NCBI GenBank assembly: GCA_031213475.1
Contig: JARUPZ010000014.1
Coordinates: 3,390,535 to 3,454,534 of the forward strand
Direction of reading: 5' to 3'
Source of the DNA: Nereocystis luetkeana
Taxonomy: Eukaryota; Sar; Phaeophyceae; Laminariales; Laminariaceae
Length of the DNA: 64,000 nucleotides
In this document: in pieces, positions 10,621-22,869 of the stretch
Layout: every line of letters begins with the position of its first letter
Position numbering within the stretch: the first letter of the stretch is position 1
Translations under genes and position numbers: made by a program
Notes under the pieces: generated by a model
The model's database searches: none
The model's input: the letters and a program-made list of their open reading frames with translations, nothing else
Told to the model about the DNA's origin: nothing

Positions 10621-11492
10621 CCGCGGCCGCCACTATCGCATAGCCCCCGCGGTGAGGAGCCGCCTCCATGTCATGCCCCCGCAAACCGGCCGCTACTTCC
10701 CCCCCAAGGCAGTGAGGCTCGACTGCAAGAAGAGCTGCCAGAATTCTGGCGGGAACGCGTCCGTCTCGTCGACGATTCTCCGCCAGAAGGCTGCCATTTC
10801 CTTTCCGAACTCCTCCCGCCCGATGTCGGTGTGGATGATGGATTGCAGGTGCGCAAAGCGTTGACCGTCGTTTCCAGGGCCTGGAAGGGCACTGCAGGAG
10901 CTGATGACGTCGAAGAGCACCTCGGAGGCGTACTCATCGTCAGGGCTCCACGGAGGGGCGTTTCCATCTTCCACCTCGGTGGCGGTCGCCAACACCGCAG
11001 CCGCCGCCGCCGCGGACACTTCGGTGCGATCTTCGGAGGGGGACTTGGCCACCAGTGTGCTTCACGTCGCCTCGCTTCAGCTGGTCGTGACTCTGCCAGC
11101 AGGTTGCGAGCTGCCACTTTGACCCCTCCCGCGTGGCGACACGCCGACGACGCCTGTTCGAGCTTCGTCTCCTCCGAATCTTCTTCGGCGGCATCTCGTC
11201 GCCTCAGGTCCCCTCCCCTGGTGTATGCTATCAGTCATGGAAGCAGGAGCACTATGTCCCGGCTCTCCACCAACGCGAATCTCTGTCGCCTCTTGATTCG
11301 GCCGTCCGGTGAGTGGAGCAGGACTGGCATAAGGTACCATGATTTAATCGCCCGTAGGAGTGAGTTCGGTGTCGCCGAGTCCCGGTTCGCCCGGTGCTCA
11401 CCCATAGCGTGGTTGAGGATGCCGAGCACGTGAATGCTAAGGCGCGCGTGTGCGCCAGCCAACTGCGGTTGCACTTGTTTTATTTTTGTTAG

Positions 11493-11549
11493 GCTTGCCA
11501 TCCGACCATGTGCAGCATGAGTTTTCACGTTGATCAACCAAAACATTCC
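11493..11549 (+). repeat. Dispersed repeat, diverged copy 3 (right flank of retroelement copy B)
   Basis: Reads GCTTGCCATCCGACCATGTG then CAGCATGAGTTTTCACGTTG, a diverged version of the sequence at 8194-8246 in the same orientation. Confidence 0.75.
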
Positions 11550-12973
11550 TGCCTATTGTGGATTATGTGACTCTTGACATACGAAGTATGAGATTGTAAG
11601 CTAAGTGGTGACGCACGAGGCTCACTTCTTCTCTGCCCCTGCCATGTGGGACGCCAATAGTACATAATGACCTGAAAACATATGCAGTCTTGGCTGCCGT
11701 TGCCTAAGGCTACGAACACATGATGCTATTCCTGTCGTAGTATTTGCATATATGACACGCGCACACGTTCATGGTCCAGGCAACAACTCAGCCCGCCTGC
11801 CCTCGGTCGCGTGGTCACTTTTGACTTCGTACCTGGTAGTATTTTATTTAATCATTATTCAATTGTCGTAAGATTTTTCTTCTCACGCAAAAGAAAAATG
11901 ATTAGCGGGAAGCGCGAAAACGTGTTTAGCAAAATTCGATGAACATCGACGAGCAGTGGGAATGCTGAACCCTATGCGCGATAAAAGTGAAGGCACGTAC
12001 CGAGGAGGAGAAGGGACGACGCCTGTGACCACACGGCTTGTCCAGAAGAAGATCGCTGAGGAAAAAAAACTTTCACGAGTCAAGTTGGAAAGTGAAGGTG
12101 ATGATTAAACGAAAAAAAGAAAAAAACAGGTAATACCAGTCAATCACTACTGCTTTGTGTTCCAGGAGAAGTACGTATGTTCTGACGTTTAGCGAAAAGT
12201 TGAAAACTGCACCCACGTGTGTATAGATCGTCCTTATTATCATCACGTGGAAATTATATCTTTTTAATTTGTACCGGTACGAATTAGAGTCTTTGTGCGC
12301 TGTACCTGGTAGAGGTCAAATAGATATGCTCCATGTACGAACCCGGGCACGCGCATGGTAACATGGCCACACCCTATAGATCACTACGGCGAAAACACGT
12401 ACCGATCATTCAGATCATTTAGTGCAGCCCCATGGATACTTACTTGTGCACAAATGAACTAGATTCATGCAACTTTTCGGCGCCAACTTTTCTGTCCGAC
12501 TTGAGGACACGGGACTGTCAGATACTGTTGAGGAGCTCAGGAGTGCTGGACGTCTTTTGAGTGCTGGACTTCGTTTTGGTGAGGAATAGTACGGAGTACA
12601 CAGCACAAACAACAACAGCAACAACGACCACAATCACAGCTTTGTGAATACGTAGCAAGCCTGTACGTTCATACCAGGTATTCCTTTCGTAGACTCGCAT
12701 CTCACGGCACACCACATCGCAACGCCACATAGATCAACAGCATCAAGCAATATCGAACGAAACGGCACATGTTGCGCCGCACTTGTTTTGCGGTTTCGAA
12801 AAAACACACACACCAGCAGACACCAGCACACACGCACATGTGCCTCGACGCGCGACCTCTCGAAACTCGACACTTGACAGCAGCAGTGCTGCCGCCTATA
12901 CAGGCAGCTGAAGGCCGGACTCGCCTACAATTGCCTGTCGCGGCGGGCGGTGCGCGTTCACGAGACGACCACC
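11550..12973. other. Upstream region of the plus-strand gene, no other gene seen
   Basis: Contains a SINE-like fragment (11925-12045), three TACCTGGTA 9-mers (11830, 12303, 12672) and short frames without domains. A promoter for the gene starting at 12974 would lie here, but no convincing TATA or initiator element could be fixed. Confidence 0.4.
11925..12045 (+). repeat. SINE-like fragment
   Basis: Shares AATTCGATG, GCGCGATAAAA and GAAGGCACGTACCG with the body of the fuller SINE at 14895-15246. The tRNA-like head and A-tail are missing. Confidence 0.6.
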
Positions 12974-13165
12974 ATGCAGGCTGGAGGGAGAAAGCCGACT
13001 ACTACTGCTGCTCCTGTGCCCGTGGCAGATGCGGCCCATCCACCACCGGTGTCTTTCTTGATCCCGTTGAAAACAGCGTCGAAGCCCGTGGCGTTTCCTG
13101 CCGACTTTCGGAAACACATCGCCCTCGAGTTTGCCATGCGTTACCTATGCGAGGTATGACATGGC

Positions 13166-13219
<54 letters not shown>

Positions 13220-15217
13220 CCGTGACCGTAAGACCCGAAGTGCAATAGAGCCGTGTGCGCATAGGAACCACATACGTATAATAGCGGCGCCACCACAGTA
13301 TCCGCGGAGTCGATGGATTCCTCTGTTCTGAGTTATGTGTCCTGCGACGAATTTAAACCAAATAGGCGGTGAGATTCCACTCGTATATACGATACAGCTC
13401 GAGGCGAGGCAGAGCCACCTGCTGTGGGTCTTTTACTGTCTGTACAGCAGTACGGTATATCCCAGCAGTAAGGCCGTGGTTGGAGGAAAAGCTCGAGAAA
13501 AAGTTTGTGGGCATGATATTGTATGTCCTTCCGGCGTGATAGCCAAAATATACTACGGCAAGCAGCGAGTTTTGAATCCTTCGCAAGATCACAAGACATC
13601 CATATGTAAATCACCCCCAAGCTCGAAACGTGCGGCCGGGGGTTTGAATCAAGGACTGGTGGTTGGCGTGGTGCAGTAGAGCCTAACGTTTTAAAACTCG
13701 ATCCCTCTATAGGTAGCTGAGTGCTGTCGCAGTCGCACGGCGTGATAATCGCACTTACGTACGTACCAACCACATGTTTGACGTGTACCCAAACATGGTT
13801 CTTGTGACCAAAGGTATGGCCGTACCGAGAGACGGGCCGGTTCGTCTCGTACGCCCGGCATGTACAGTGTGCACGTGGTGATTTCCGACACGCTACCTGG
13901 AGCTCCGAGAGCTACTTCACACAACCCAGCGAAAACCAGCGACGTGCATACCTGTGCTTGTTACTCGGTTGTCGTTGATCGCCATCCGTCGAATATGCTG
14001 CTATTTTTCCCACACGAAACACGCCGTTCGTGGCCCTCCGACCATCAATGATGTGCGTATCTACTTCGGCTATCTTGGGGTGAACACCTCTTGCAATGTT
14101 GTCATTTTTCACATAGGGGACACTCAGTGCAAGAAGAGTGGCTGGCCCATACCATCCGCGTTCCGGAATGAGTACCGACCCACAACACGCATCAGTCCAC
14201 AAAAAAATAGAGGACCATCGGACACAGGACACAGGCCACAGGACGCCACCGCGCCGAGCTTCGAACAAGTCCCTCCCTCCTCTCCCCGCTCCCCATTTTC
14301 CGTTGGGTGGTTGGTTATGCTGCTCTTCTTGCAGATCGGAGCCACTCCTTCGGTGGAGAACTGCAGAGCGATGTTGAAGAAAATGCCGCTGGAATCTTGC
14401 TCCGTTACCGCGGCCTGGCGATGCAGGGGGTGCCTTACCGACGCCATCATCATTCAACCCAGCGAAACATGTGGGGGTAGCCGAGGCGCCACGGCGGGGA
14501 GGGGGGATGGGCGGGGGGGTGGGAGGAGGAGGAGGAGGCGGAGCGGAGGAACAGGGGGCGTGGATCGTAGGGCACAACGCATCGAGGAGGCTCTGCCCCC
14601 TCCTGCCGCTGAATCACCACTGAGGCACACCTCGCCGGCTGAGGGTGGTGGTGAAGATGTGCCAGAGGTGAAAAACGTTTTGAAACACACACACACACAC
14701 ACTGGGAGATGCAATGCCGAAGTTCAAGACGCAATGACCACCCCCCCCCCCCTAGGTCAATTTTACGAGACGAGTTTCTCCAAAACTATTAATAGGAGGG
14801 GCACATGCATGCAACGAAAATGGCGGCGTTCAGAATATCTCGTCAAGATATATTTCCATAGGCATATCGCTCGGGGTTTGTATCCTCTCCAGTGCCGGTC
14901 GCCCCGGTGGTTCAAGTGGTTAACCTCGAATTCTACTTGTTTGAGTCCTGGGTTCGAGCCCTAGGAGGGTCGGACTTTGACTTTATTTGCAAAAATAAAA
15001 AAAGGGATTCAATTGTTGAGAGCGCCTTGCAGCGTGGGTAGGCACAATTCGATGCGAGTCGACGAGGGAAGAAAAGGCTGAAATCTTCTCGCGATAAAAA
15101 TGAAGGCACGTACCGTAGCGGGAAGGGGGGAGAAGAGCCTGCTATGTGACCCCGGATCTGAGTTACGAGTTGGAAGGAGAGAGAGAAGAAGATGTGCGAA
15201 GATAATGAATGGGATGG

Positions 15218-15248
<31 letters not shown>

Positions 15249-18200
15249 GTTGAGAAAACCAAGCTTGGAAGTTCGTCCGAGCTAAAGGGGGGGGTGTTTT
15301 CTTGAGTGTTACGGCCGTTATTACGGGACATATATATATATATATATATATATACTTCGAAGTATATATATATTCCCGCAGTTGTCAGAATTTCCATTTT
15401 TGTGAATATTTTGTGTCAATATACGGAGGCGTTTTGTCGCCATTCGTGAAAAGGTAATAGACGGAAAAACATCAGGAGTGTTCAGCATTGACGTATTTGG
15501 CGAGAAAATCTGGATAAATCAGGACGCTAAACAAAAAAATAGAGCTAAATTGAAAGGTGGAAGGAAATTCCAGAAACTCTGGAAAAAAAAGAAGAAGCAA
15601 AAAACTCTTCGACAGTAGCGCTTCTTACCCAGTTCTCGAAACACCGCACAAAGACAAACACGTCGTCATTGCTGTGGTTCGTACTTCCTTGCGGCGTTGG
15701 GGCGGAAGCAGCCCATAACACCTCCCCTCCACCGCCTTTCAAGGCTTTGACGTGCAAGCATCCTCACAGCGGTTGCAAAGCAAGCGCGTTCTGCTTCATC
15801 GACCATCACGGTCACGGTGGACGATAGTAAAAAGAACTCATCATGCGCACAAAAACTATACGTTCCAGTATTTTACTGGGTATATTTGGTCCTGACTACT
15901 CTGTTCCCCGGTAAAACTACAATTACGGGGGACCAGGTACACAAGATAACTGGTATATGTTTACCGATTTTGGCTAACAACATTTGGTCCTATTTACTAT
16001 GGCCCCCCTCAATAACATTGATATTTTCGAAGTGCAAGCGGTGAGACGAGTCGGTCGGGAGATCTTGATGGCGCCTGAAACCATCAGAACGCAGGAGAAC
16101 ACTATCCTCCATCCCTGGGGCGTGGGAAGTTTTTGCCGCGGTTGATCCGTTCGGGGCAAGCAAGCTACGCTTTGAGAGTGCTCGTGTGCAGGGAGAGGTT
16201 GTTTCCCCCTCGTTTGCTTGCGGTAGCTGCCACCAGATGAGCTGTGCGTAGGGTAATCGATTTCGGTACCCGATTTGTCATGCCGCAACTATGGACTTGA
16301 AAAATATCTCCCCCGAGACGCGAAATGGCGGGTGTCGGTTCGGCGGTGGACTGCTGCAAAAACGGGAGAGCGTCACTTTTTTCTGTCTGCTTTTCAGCCG
16401 CTCAGGGCCACTCCGTCGAGCGATTACCGTATGCATTGCAATCTTGAGCTCTTACCTCCCTGGACGGAAACATAAGGATAATTTAGACTCTTAACCCCTT
16501 TAGAACCGCAGTTCCGTTTTGGGGACAAACTACTTGAAATTTTAGTGGTTTGTCCCCAAAATGGGACTGCAGTTCTAAAAGGGTTAACACGAATACAAGG
16601 CGGCTCTTGCATTTACGCCCAGACCGGTACTTTTTTTTACTTTGGTTTCGCGGTATGCACCCCCATGAGACTGGTGTTTTACGTTACTGCGCCAACATGT
16701 GTAATTCTGAGGGAAGCACAGAGGCACCCGCCTGAGTGGCCGGAACCCGGCGATGGTGAAAATGGGGGTAGCCCCCCTGCCTTACGTTAAAGCCTTTCTT
16801 TTTGCAAATATCTTTTTTTCAATTTTTCAATTTTTCCAAATTGTAATTTTTCTTTCAAGACCCTCCTTCCTTTTTTTAACAGCAGGCTTGGCGATAGATT
16901 CGGAGTTTTGAAGAAAAACAAAAACGGTGAATAGGGCTTAGAGTAACAACCGGTGGAGAGCGCGAAAAACTGGCGACGGCCGTAGCTTCCGCCGCGGTCG
17001 ACCGAAACGGCCATCGCAACTTGTGAGCACAAAGCCTAAACATAGACGAACCCGTTGCCTGCCACCATTCTGGTTTCCGTCGCGCACCCATGTCTTACCT
17101 CGCGCGCGATTTTTTTGTTACCTCTATTACAGCGCTCCTTGCGAGGCGCCGGTAGCACAGCTGTGTACAGAACCCACAGAGTTTTGAGCGAACGGCGAAA
17201 ATCTCATTTGAGTCCACTTTCTCTTTCTATCACCATCTCCCTTCTCCCCTGATCGGTACAAAACTCTCGACCCCCCCGCCCCCCCGACACAGTTCTCCCC
17301 TCAATGTGGGCACACCCGCTAGTACATACCTTGTCGTGGAGCACGATATTATTCGTTCCCTCTCGGAGGTTGTTAGGATGCCAACTGCTCTCTACAACTG
17401 GAACAAATCCCACACCTACGTTGTATTATATACCTGGTACGTGGTTTTGCGTGGTCGTCTTGGTCGGCGCTGTACCTCCAGCGGGTTTGCGGACGGCGAA
17501 AGACACATGCCTGATTGCCGCACGAGAAGAAGAACAACAACACCTTCTCCTCGAGGTTAAGTCCTACCCTGATGCTTCTTTTTGTTATCCAGGAAATCCC
17601 ACAGCGATGTGGCAAAACAAAGTGCCACAACGCGTGCACACCAGGTTTGTTGCTGACTACGCACGTGCCGCGCTTACAGAGCACCTCCTCTCTTACACCG
17701 ATTTTTCGTCTTTTCTTGTATTTCACGCCCCGTCGGCGGCCGTTTGCTCACGCCGCAATCAATCAGGTCAACCCGGAAGCCTTCGATGGCGCTTGCACAG
17801 ATAAGAGGGCAGAAACATGCCCCCCCATGATTCGCACATCGTCGACGCAGCCGGTGTCAGGCATGGGAAGAACAGACCCGCTCAAGGTACGCCAATGATA
17901 CCGTTCTGGAACTCCTTTCGGTCGGTCGTTTCAAGTGAGCATTTCTGTTTAGGGCCCATCTTATCGAGGACTTGTGTTTTGTTCAATTCGTTCTTTTTTT
18001 TCCTAGTTTAATTCGCATTTGATTGGCCGAAGAGTGAACGACCAAGCAGGCAAACCAGAAAATTTCAATTTGAGTGAAAAGCATTTTGAGAGTCGTTTCG
18101 TGAGCTTTTTTTCATTTCAATTTGGAATTTGGGAGCTCCTCGGTCTTGATGTAGCGTGTTCCTGGTGGGTCAACACCCTCGGTGGAGTCTGGGGCGATTC

Positions 18201-21200
18201 TTGGGCGCTTCGGTGACCACGATCGAGGCGATAAAACGCGAACCTCAACGAGAGGTGACCGAGCAATAGATCCGCCCACGACCACAGACCATAGCTCATC
18301 GTAACCCGGTGGTGGCGCCTCAAAAATATAAATAATCATGGCGGTCGTAAGCCCTACTTTTCGGCCTGCTCGATCGGCCAACCATCACGAAAACCGAGCA
18401 AACGAGCCAAAAAATAGAGGATACGCTCGAAACCTCGATAGCTGCATCACCGCTGCTGTTCCGCACGTGGCGCTTGAGGGCTCCCTCCGCCCACCCAGGA
18501 CACCCCTGAGAGCGATAGCTTCCTATCCTGCGCCACCAACAAGAAAAAAGAGGCTGGCGGCGGCGCGCACGCGGCAGCGCACATCTTCGCTCTCGTCTAC
18601 GCGCGTCGCTGTTTGTCGGCTGGGCGTTGTGTGACGCGGCGCGTTTATTCCGAATTATTTTTCTGATAGACAATTAATACGCCGTCTCCGGATAGGACAC
18701 AAACACGTTTTTTTTCGAAATCGAATTAGAATTCATTGAAATAAAAACTATATTCCAAATAGCGTTCCCCGTTAAGATGGATCCTTACTGGGACGCCCTA
18801 CTATTGCAGAGGACCACGCAGGTAGGAACCAGACCCCCATGATGGGCCCAAGAAATGAGGTACCCTCCTACGCACTGTGTGCTTACGCACTATATATTTA
18901 ACTCCCATTTGGTACTATATGTGTGTGTTCTTCACGTTAACCCCTTTAGGACCGCAGTCCCGTTCTGGGGGCAAACTACTTAGAATTTGACTGGTTTGTC
19001 CCCAAAACGGGACTGCGGTCCTGAAAGGCTGCAACCGCCCTTTCCACCCCGTCGAGATCCAGCACAGCCACAGCAGTGTCCGTGCCGATTCTTCAATCCC
19101 TGGAGAGATACGTACAAGCTCTTTCTGTGGTCACGAAACCGCGCCACAGAGATACCTTGGTACTACATTGTCATGCAGTAAGCAAGAGTAGACAGTGCAG
19201 TGCCATGTCGTCGTACTGGATACGACAGGGACGACATGCGACGTACATGCATTCTATGAAAGAGAGCAAACGAAAAGAACAATAAAAATCTAGAAATACC
19301 TGGCATAGATTTCTACGATAGAGGAAGCACATTTCCGCTTTTTTTTTTCTGAATGACGGGGCTCCTCTACCCAAAATCGTCGGAATGCCAATCTTGTAGC
19401 AAAAAACGACGTAATTGTATATACTTGGATCATGGGATATTTCGTCCGAGATGCGATTTTATTTTTGCTGAAGTCAGTTTTCGGGCGAGGTGTGGAGCTC
19501 CTCAAGTGAGCAGCCTCGGAATTTTCTGAGTGAACCTCGATAATCGCAGAACGCCTCTATATATATTCCTCTGTAATAGAGGACTTCTTCAAAAAATTGT
19601 CGCCCCCGAAGACGGGACTATCTCTCTCCCACGAGGGCCATTCTTAACGAACGAAAAACGATCCCTCCGATTGTGACCAAAACTATAATACGCGATATCT
19701 CTTCGCGAATAACCATCGTGATGGTTTTTTGTTTTCGCGAAACGAGGCATTAAGAACGTATTCTTGTATAATATTTCAAGAAAAATTGCTTGCCAACGAT
19801 TCTTGACGAAAAGCAATGATGGTTTGGTTCTTTTTACTGCAGAACGTGACAGAACGCCATTTTTTTTTTCGGATGTATGTCTCGAACCGTGTTTTTTTTT
19901 TCTGCCTTTCGTTTTGGGTTGAACGGACCTTGACTGAAAACCGTATTCCATACTCGTAGCCAATGCGTTTTCCTGAGTGAAATCGCCCTACAGTTTGTAT
20001 ATCGTGTGCCTCGGAGGTGGAAAGCAATTCATTATTTCACACAGAGGGCGTGTCTTAACCCCCTCCAAAGGGCATATACGTGGGACCGAATCGAATGGAA
20101 TGCTATCTGCCAGACGGAATTGGTGCTGATTGGCTAAATGGAAAGCGGACAGATTAAGTGCAGCCCGAAAAAATAGCTGCCACAGTATCTTGGAAGGGGG
20201 AGAAGGGCAGCCCCCCTTTCTTCTTCTTTTGGGAGGACCGAACGGCCCGCCCGACCCAGCGGACAAAACATGTTATCACGGGGGACCATAGTAAATAGGA
20301 CCTACGTTACACACAAAACCTACCAGGTATATATTTACCTTTTTTTTCCGCCAATAGTTGGTCCTATCTACTATAGGTCCCCCGTAACAATCGTTTTCGA
20401 TGTAGATGGACACCGCTGGAGATCGACGTGGGCACTAATTGCGGGCAAAGCACGATGTGTGCTTCGTAGCAAGTGCAAAACGATATGCCGTTCGTACTTA
20501 TTCGGCTGGCGAGGCCCAGGATTCTGCATGGACCCAAACACGGTATTTTTACACAGGAACGGGACGAACGACCACAGACAGCCTCGTTCCCGTTCGGTCG
20601 GTTTCTATGATATTTGGATAAGGTGTAAGACACGCCCTAACTAACAAGCAACTACCGTACCTGGTAGTTAATTTCGCCAGGCATTTTTATCGTTTTCAGT
20701 ACTAGTGTATGTATGTAATCGATTAACTACTTGAGCTACGTGATGTGCATTGATTATTATTAGTTGTTTTAGGGGATAAATTATACCTTCTACAGTTAGT
20801 AGAGGCTAAATATACAGGGGGATAATGATAGCATTACCAATAATATGGAATGTATCATCAGGGATTGGGAATCGATAAGATAATAAATCTGCAGTTTGTT
20901 GTAGAGATAATTCGGCATTATGGTTAATATTCTTTGGGTGAGTACGTATATTATTACGGGGGACCATAATTAATAGGACCAAATATTGTTAGTAAAAATG
21001 GGTAAATATATAGGTTTTTATGTATACCACAGGTCCTATTACTATGGTCCCCCGTAATAGATCGCGCTTGTGGGAATACCAAGTGGATACCGAACGGAAC
21101 GGCGCTGGCAGACTGGTAGAACACGCGGACAGAGAGGGCTGTTGCCTACAGCTGGGCAGCGGTCGCTCGCTGGGCCAGGCGTTTCGTCAACAATGGCAAT

Positions 21201-22835
21201 ATCAATGGTTTTTTTTCAGCAGACGATATGCACCAACACCCAATCCATAGCGCTGCTGCTACATCACTTTTTGTTGTTGTTTTGTTTATCCTCCGGCGGA
21301 TTGGTGAAAATAATTTTCAAGCTCACAACACTTCCACGTTCAAAGTTCGTGTCGTGTGTCAATCCAACCCATAGCTCCCGTTGTAACATCAGAACAAGCT
21401 GCTGCTACCCCTGGGGCTGGGGCACGTTGACCCGACCTGACCGACCCCCGAGAGGGGCAGGTGCGGTGGAGATAGCCACCCGGGAGAGTAATCTCCCTCG
21501 GGTAGTGTGGAACTTGCTCGAGCTCACCCACAAACCAAAACCTAGGCCTTCTCGCCGGACCTGGCCCAGTTACGGTCCACCCTACCTCCCTGTTGGGGCG
21601 GTTGGTCCTCAATACTGCTCCTACGGTAATATTGACTGCGGCGGTTGTAGAGTGAGTGGGGACTTGCTTTCATGGCATCCCCACGAGGTCAGTCTGCGCC
21701 TTACGCCGTCGCAGGTACTCTCAAGCTTATGGCCTATGCACCCTGCTGTCATATATGTTACGGGGGACCATATTAAATAGGACCTACGGTATACACAAAA
21801 ACCTAAGTAGGTCGCTATTTTTACTTACAATACTTGGTCCTATTTAATATGGTCCCTCATAATAGTGTCCCCGTTTCCCCTCGATTGTTGAGGAGGTGTT
21901 ACTATTACGGGGGACCATAATTAATAGGACGTGCGGTATACATAAAAACCTACATATTTAACCATTTCTACTAACAATATTTGGTCCTATTAACTACGGT
22001 CCCCCGTAATATATGTCATTTCCTTTGACAAGAGGAAATATATGCCCTCCTTCTCAGGAGCTCTGGAGAGGCGAGTAACCGCTGATACGACATCAACACC
22101 TTGTGACTCATCAAGAGTAACCGGAGTCAACCCAAAACAGTAGTCGGGCTGGTCCCATACCGCCTAACCGCGTGCTGCTGCGTGGCCTAGGCTGCGTCTC
22201 TTCACACTACGGTATCCCTCGCCCTTACCGCGTCGTCACCGGCGGACAGAAAAAAACCGGCGTTTTGTTTGGCACACACGATCATATACATACATACACA
22301 CACAGACATACATACATACATACATACATACATACATACATACATGCATACTACTACATACATACCAGCCGTACGGGTGATCGGAGAAGAAGAAAAAAAT
22401 TGAGTCCGCGTGCGCCCGTTTTCCGCTTATATACCGCGTGCATGACGACCAACCGGAACACCCGCCCCCCCTCCCCCTGGAGGCATCGGAAATGACCCCT
22501 GACTCTGGCGGTAAGCAGTGCGTGGACCGTGCCTCACGGGGTAGCCCATGTAAAGACAAAGAAAATGGAACGAAAAATCGCCGACCGTCGCGACTACCAA
22601 AAAAAGTCTCCGCCGCCACCCCACCTCCATCACGCCTCGCCCAGGTCAGCGTTTTCGTGGACACTGTCTCCGCCTCGGTAGGTCCGTCCTTAAAGGGGGA
22701 TCGAGCTCCGGCACTCCACCCGGCTGCATCGCGTGGCTTCCCCGCCGGGCGCAACGTCGCCGGGGCAAAGATCGGCAGCAGCGGCGGAGGTGGCGGCAGG
22801 AGGGGTAGAGCTTCTAGGGCATCCAGCAGCGGCGG

Positions 22836-22869
<34 letters not shown>

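Larger units (their letters stand above)
8247..11490 (-). mobile_element. REL-type non-LTR retrotransposon, copy B (decayed, 5'-truncated)
   Basis: Second copy of the element at 1870-5530, same strand, alignable through the 3' UTR, nuclease, RT and pre-RT regions but lacking the N-terminal Cys/His-rich part. Long frames survive at 8379-8906, 8672-9082, 9034-9891, 9895-10620 and 10693-11052. A stop near 9895, in-frame TAGs near 10623 and 10690, and shifts near 9040 and 8750 separate them. Because the lesions differ from those of copy A, the two copies decayed independently. It is flanked by diverged direct repeats of about 50 bp (8198-8246 and 11500-11549). Confidence 0.88.
15378..17766. other. 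Rest of intron 1
   Basis: Holds one MITE (15923-16013) and one palindromic element (16491-16587). Otherwise no supported gene or RNA. Confidence 0.4.
17887..22644. other. Intron 2 of the proposed plus-strand gene
   Basis: A 4.8-kb intron in the model. It contains four MITEs (20276, 20954, 21758, 21905), one palindromic element (18937), a dispersed repeat (21310-21392) and a CATA microsatellite (22283-22348). No other gene was found. Confidence 0.4.

Noticed and set aside
13954..14964. 336-codon plus-strand frame, overlapping frames on minus
   Set aside because: No domain, no codon bias, and it runs through a CA repeat and into the SINE head.
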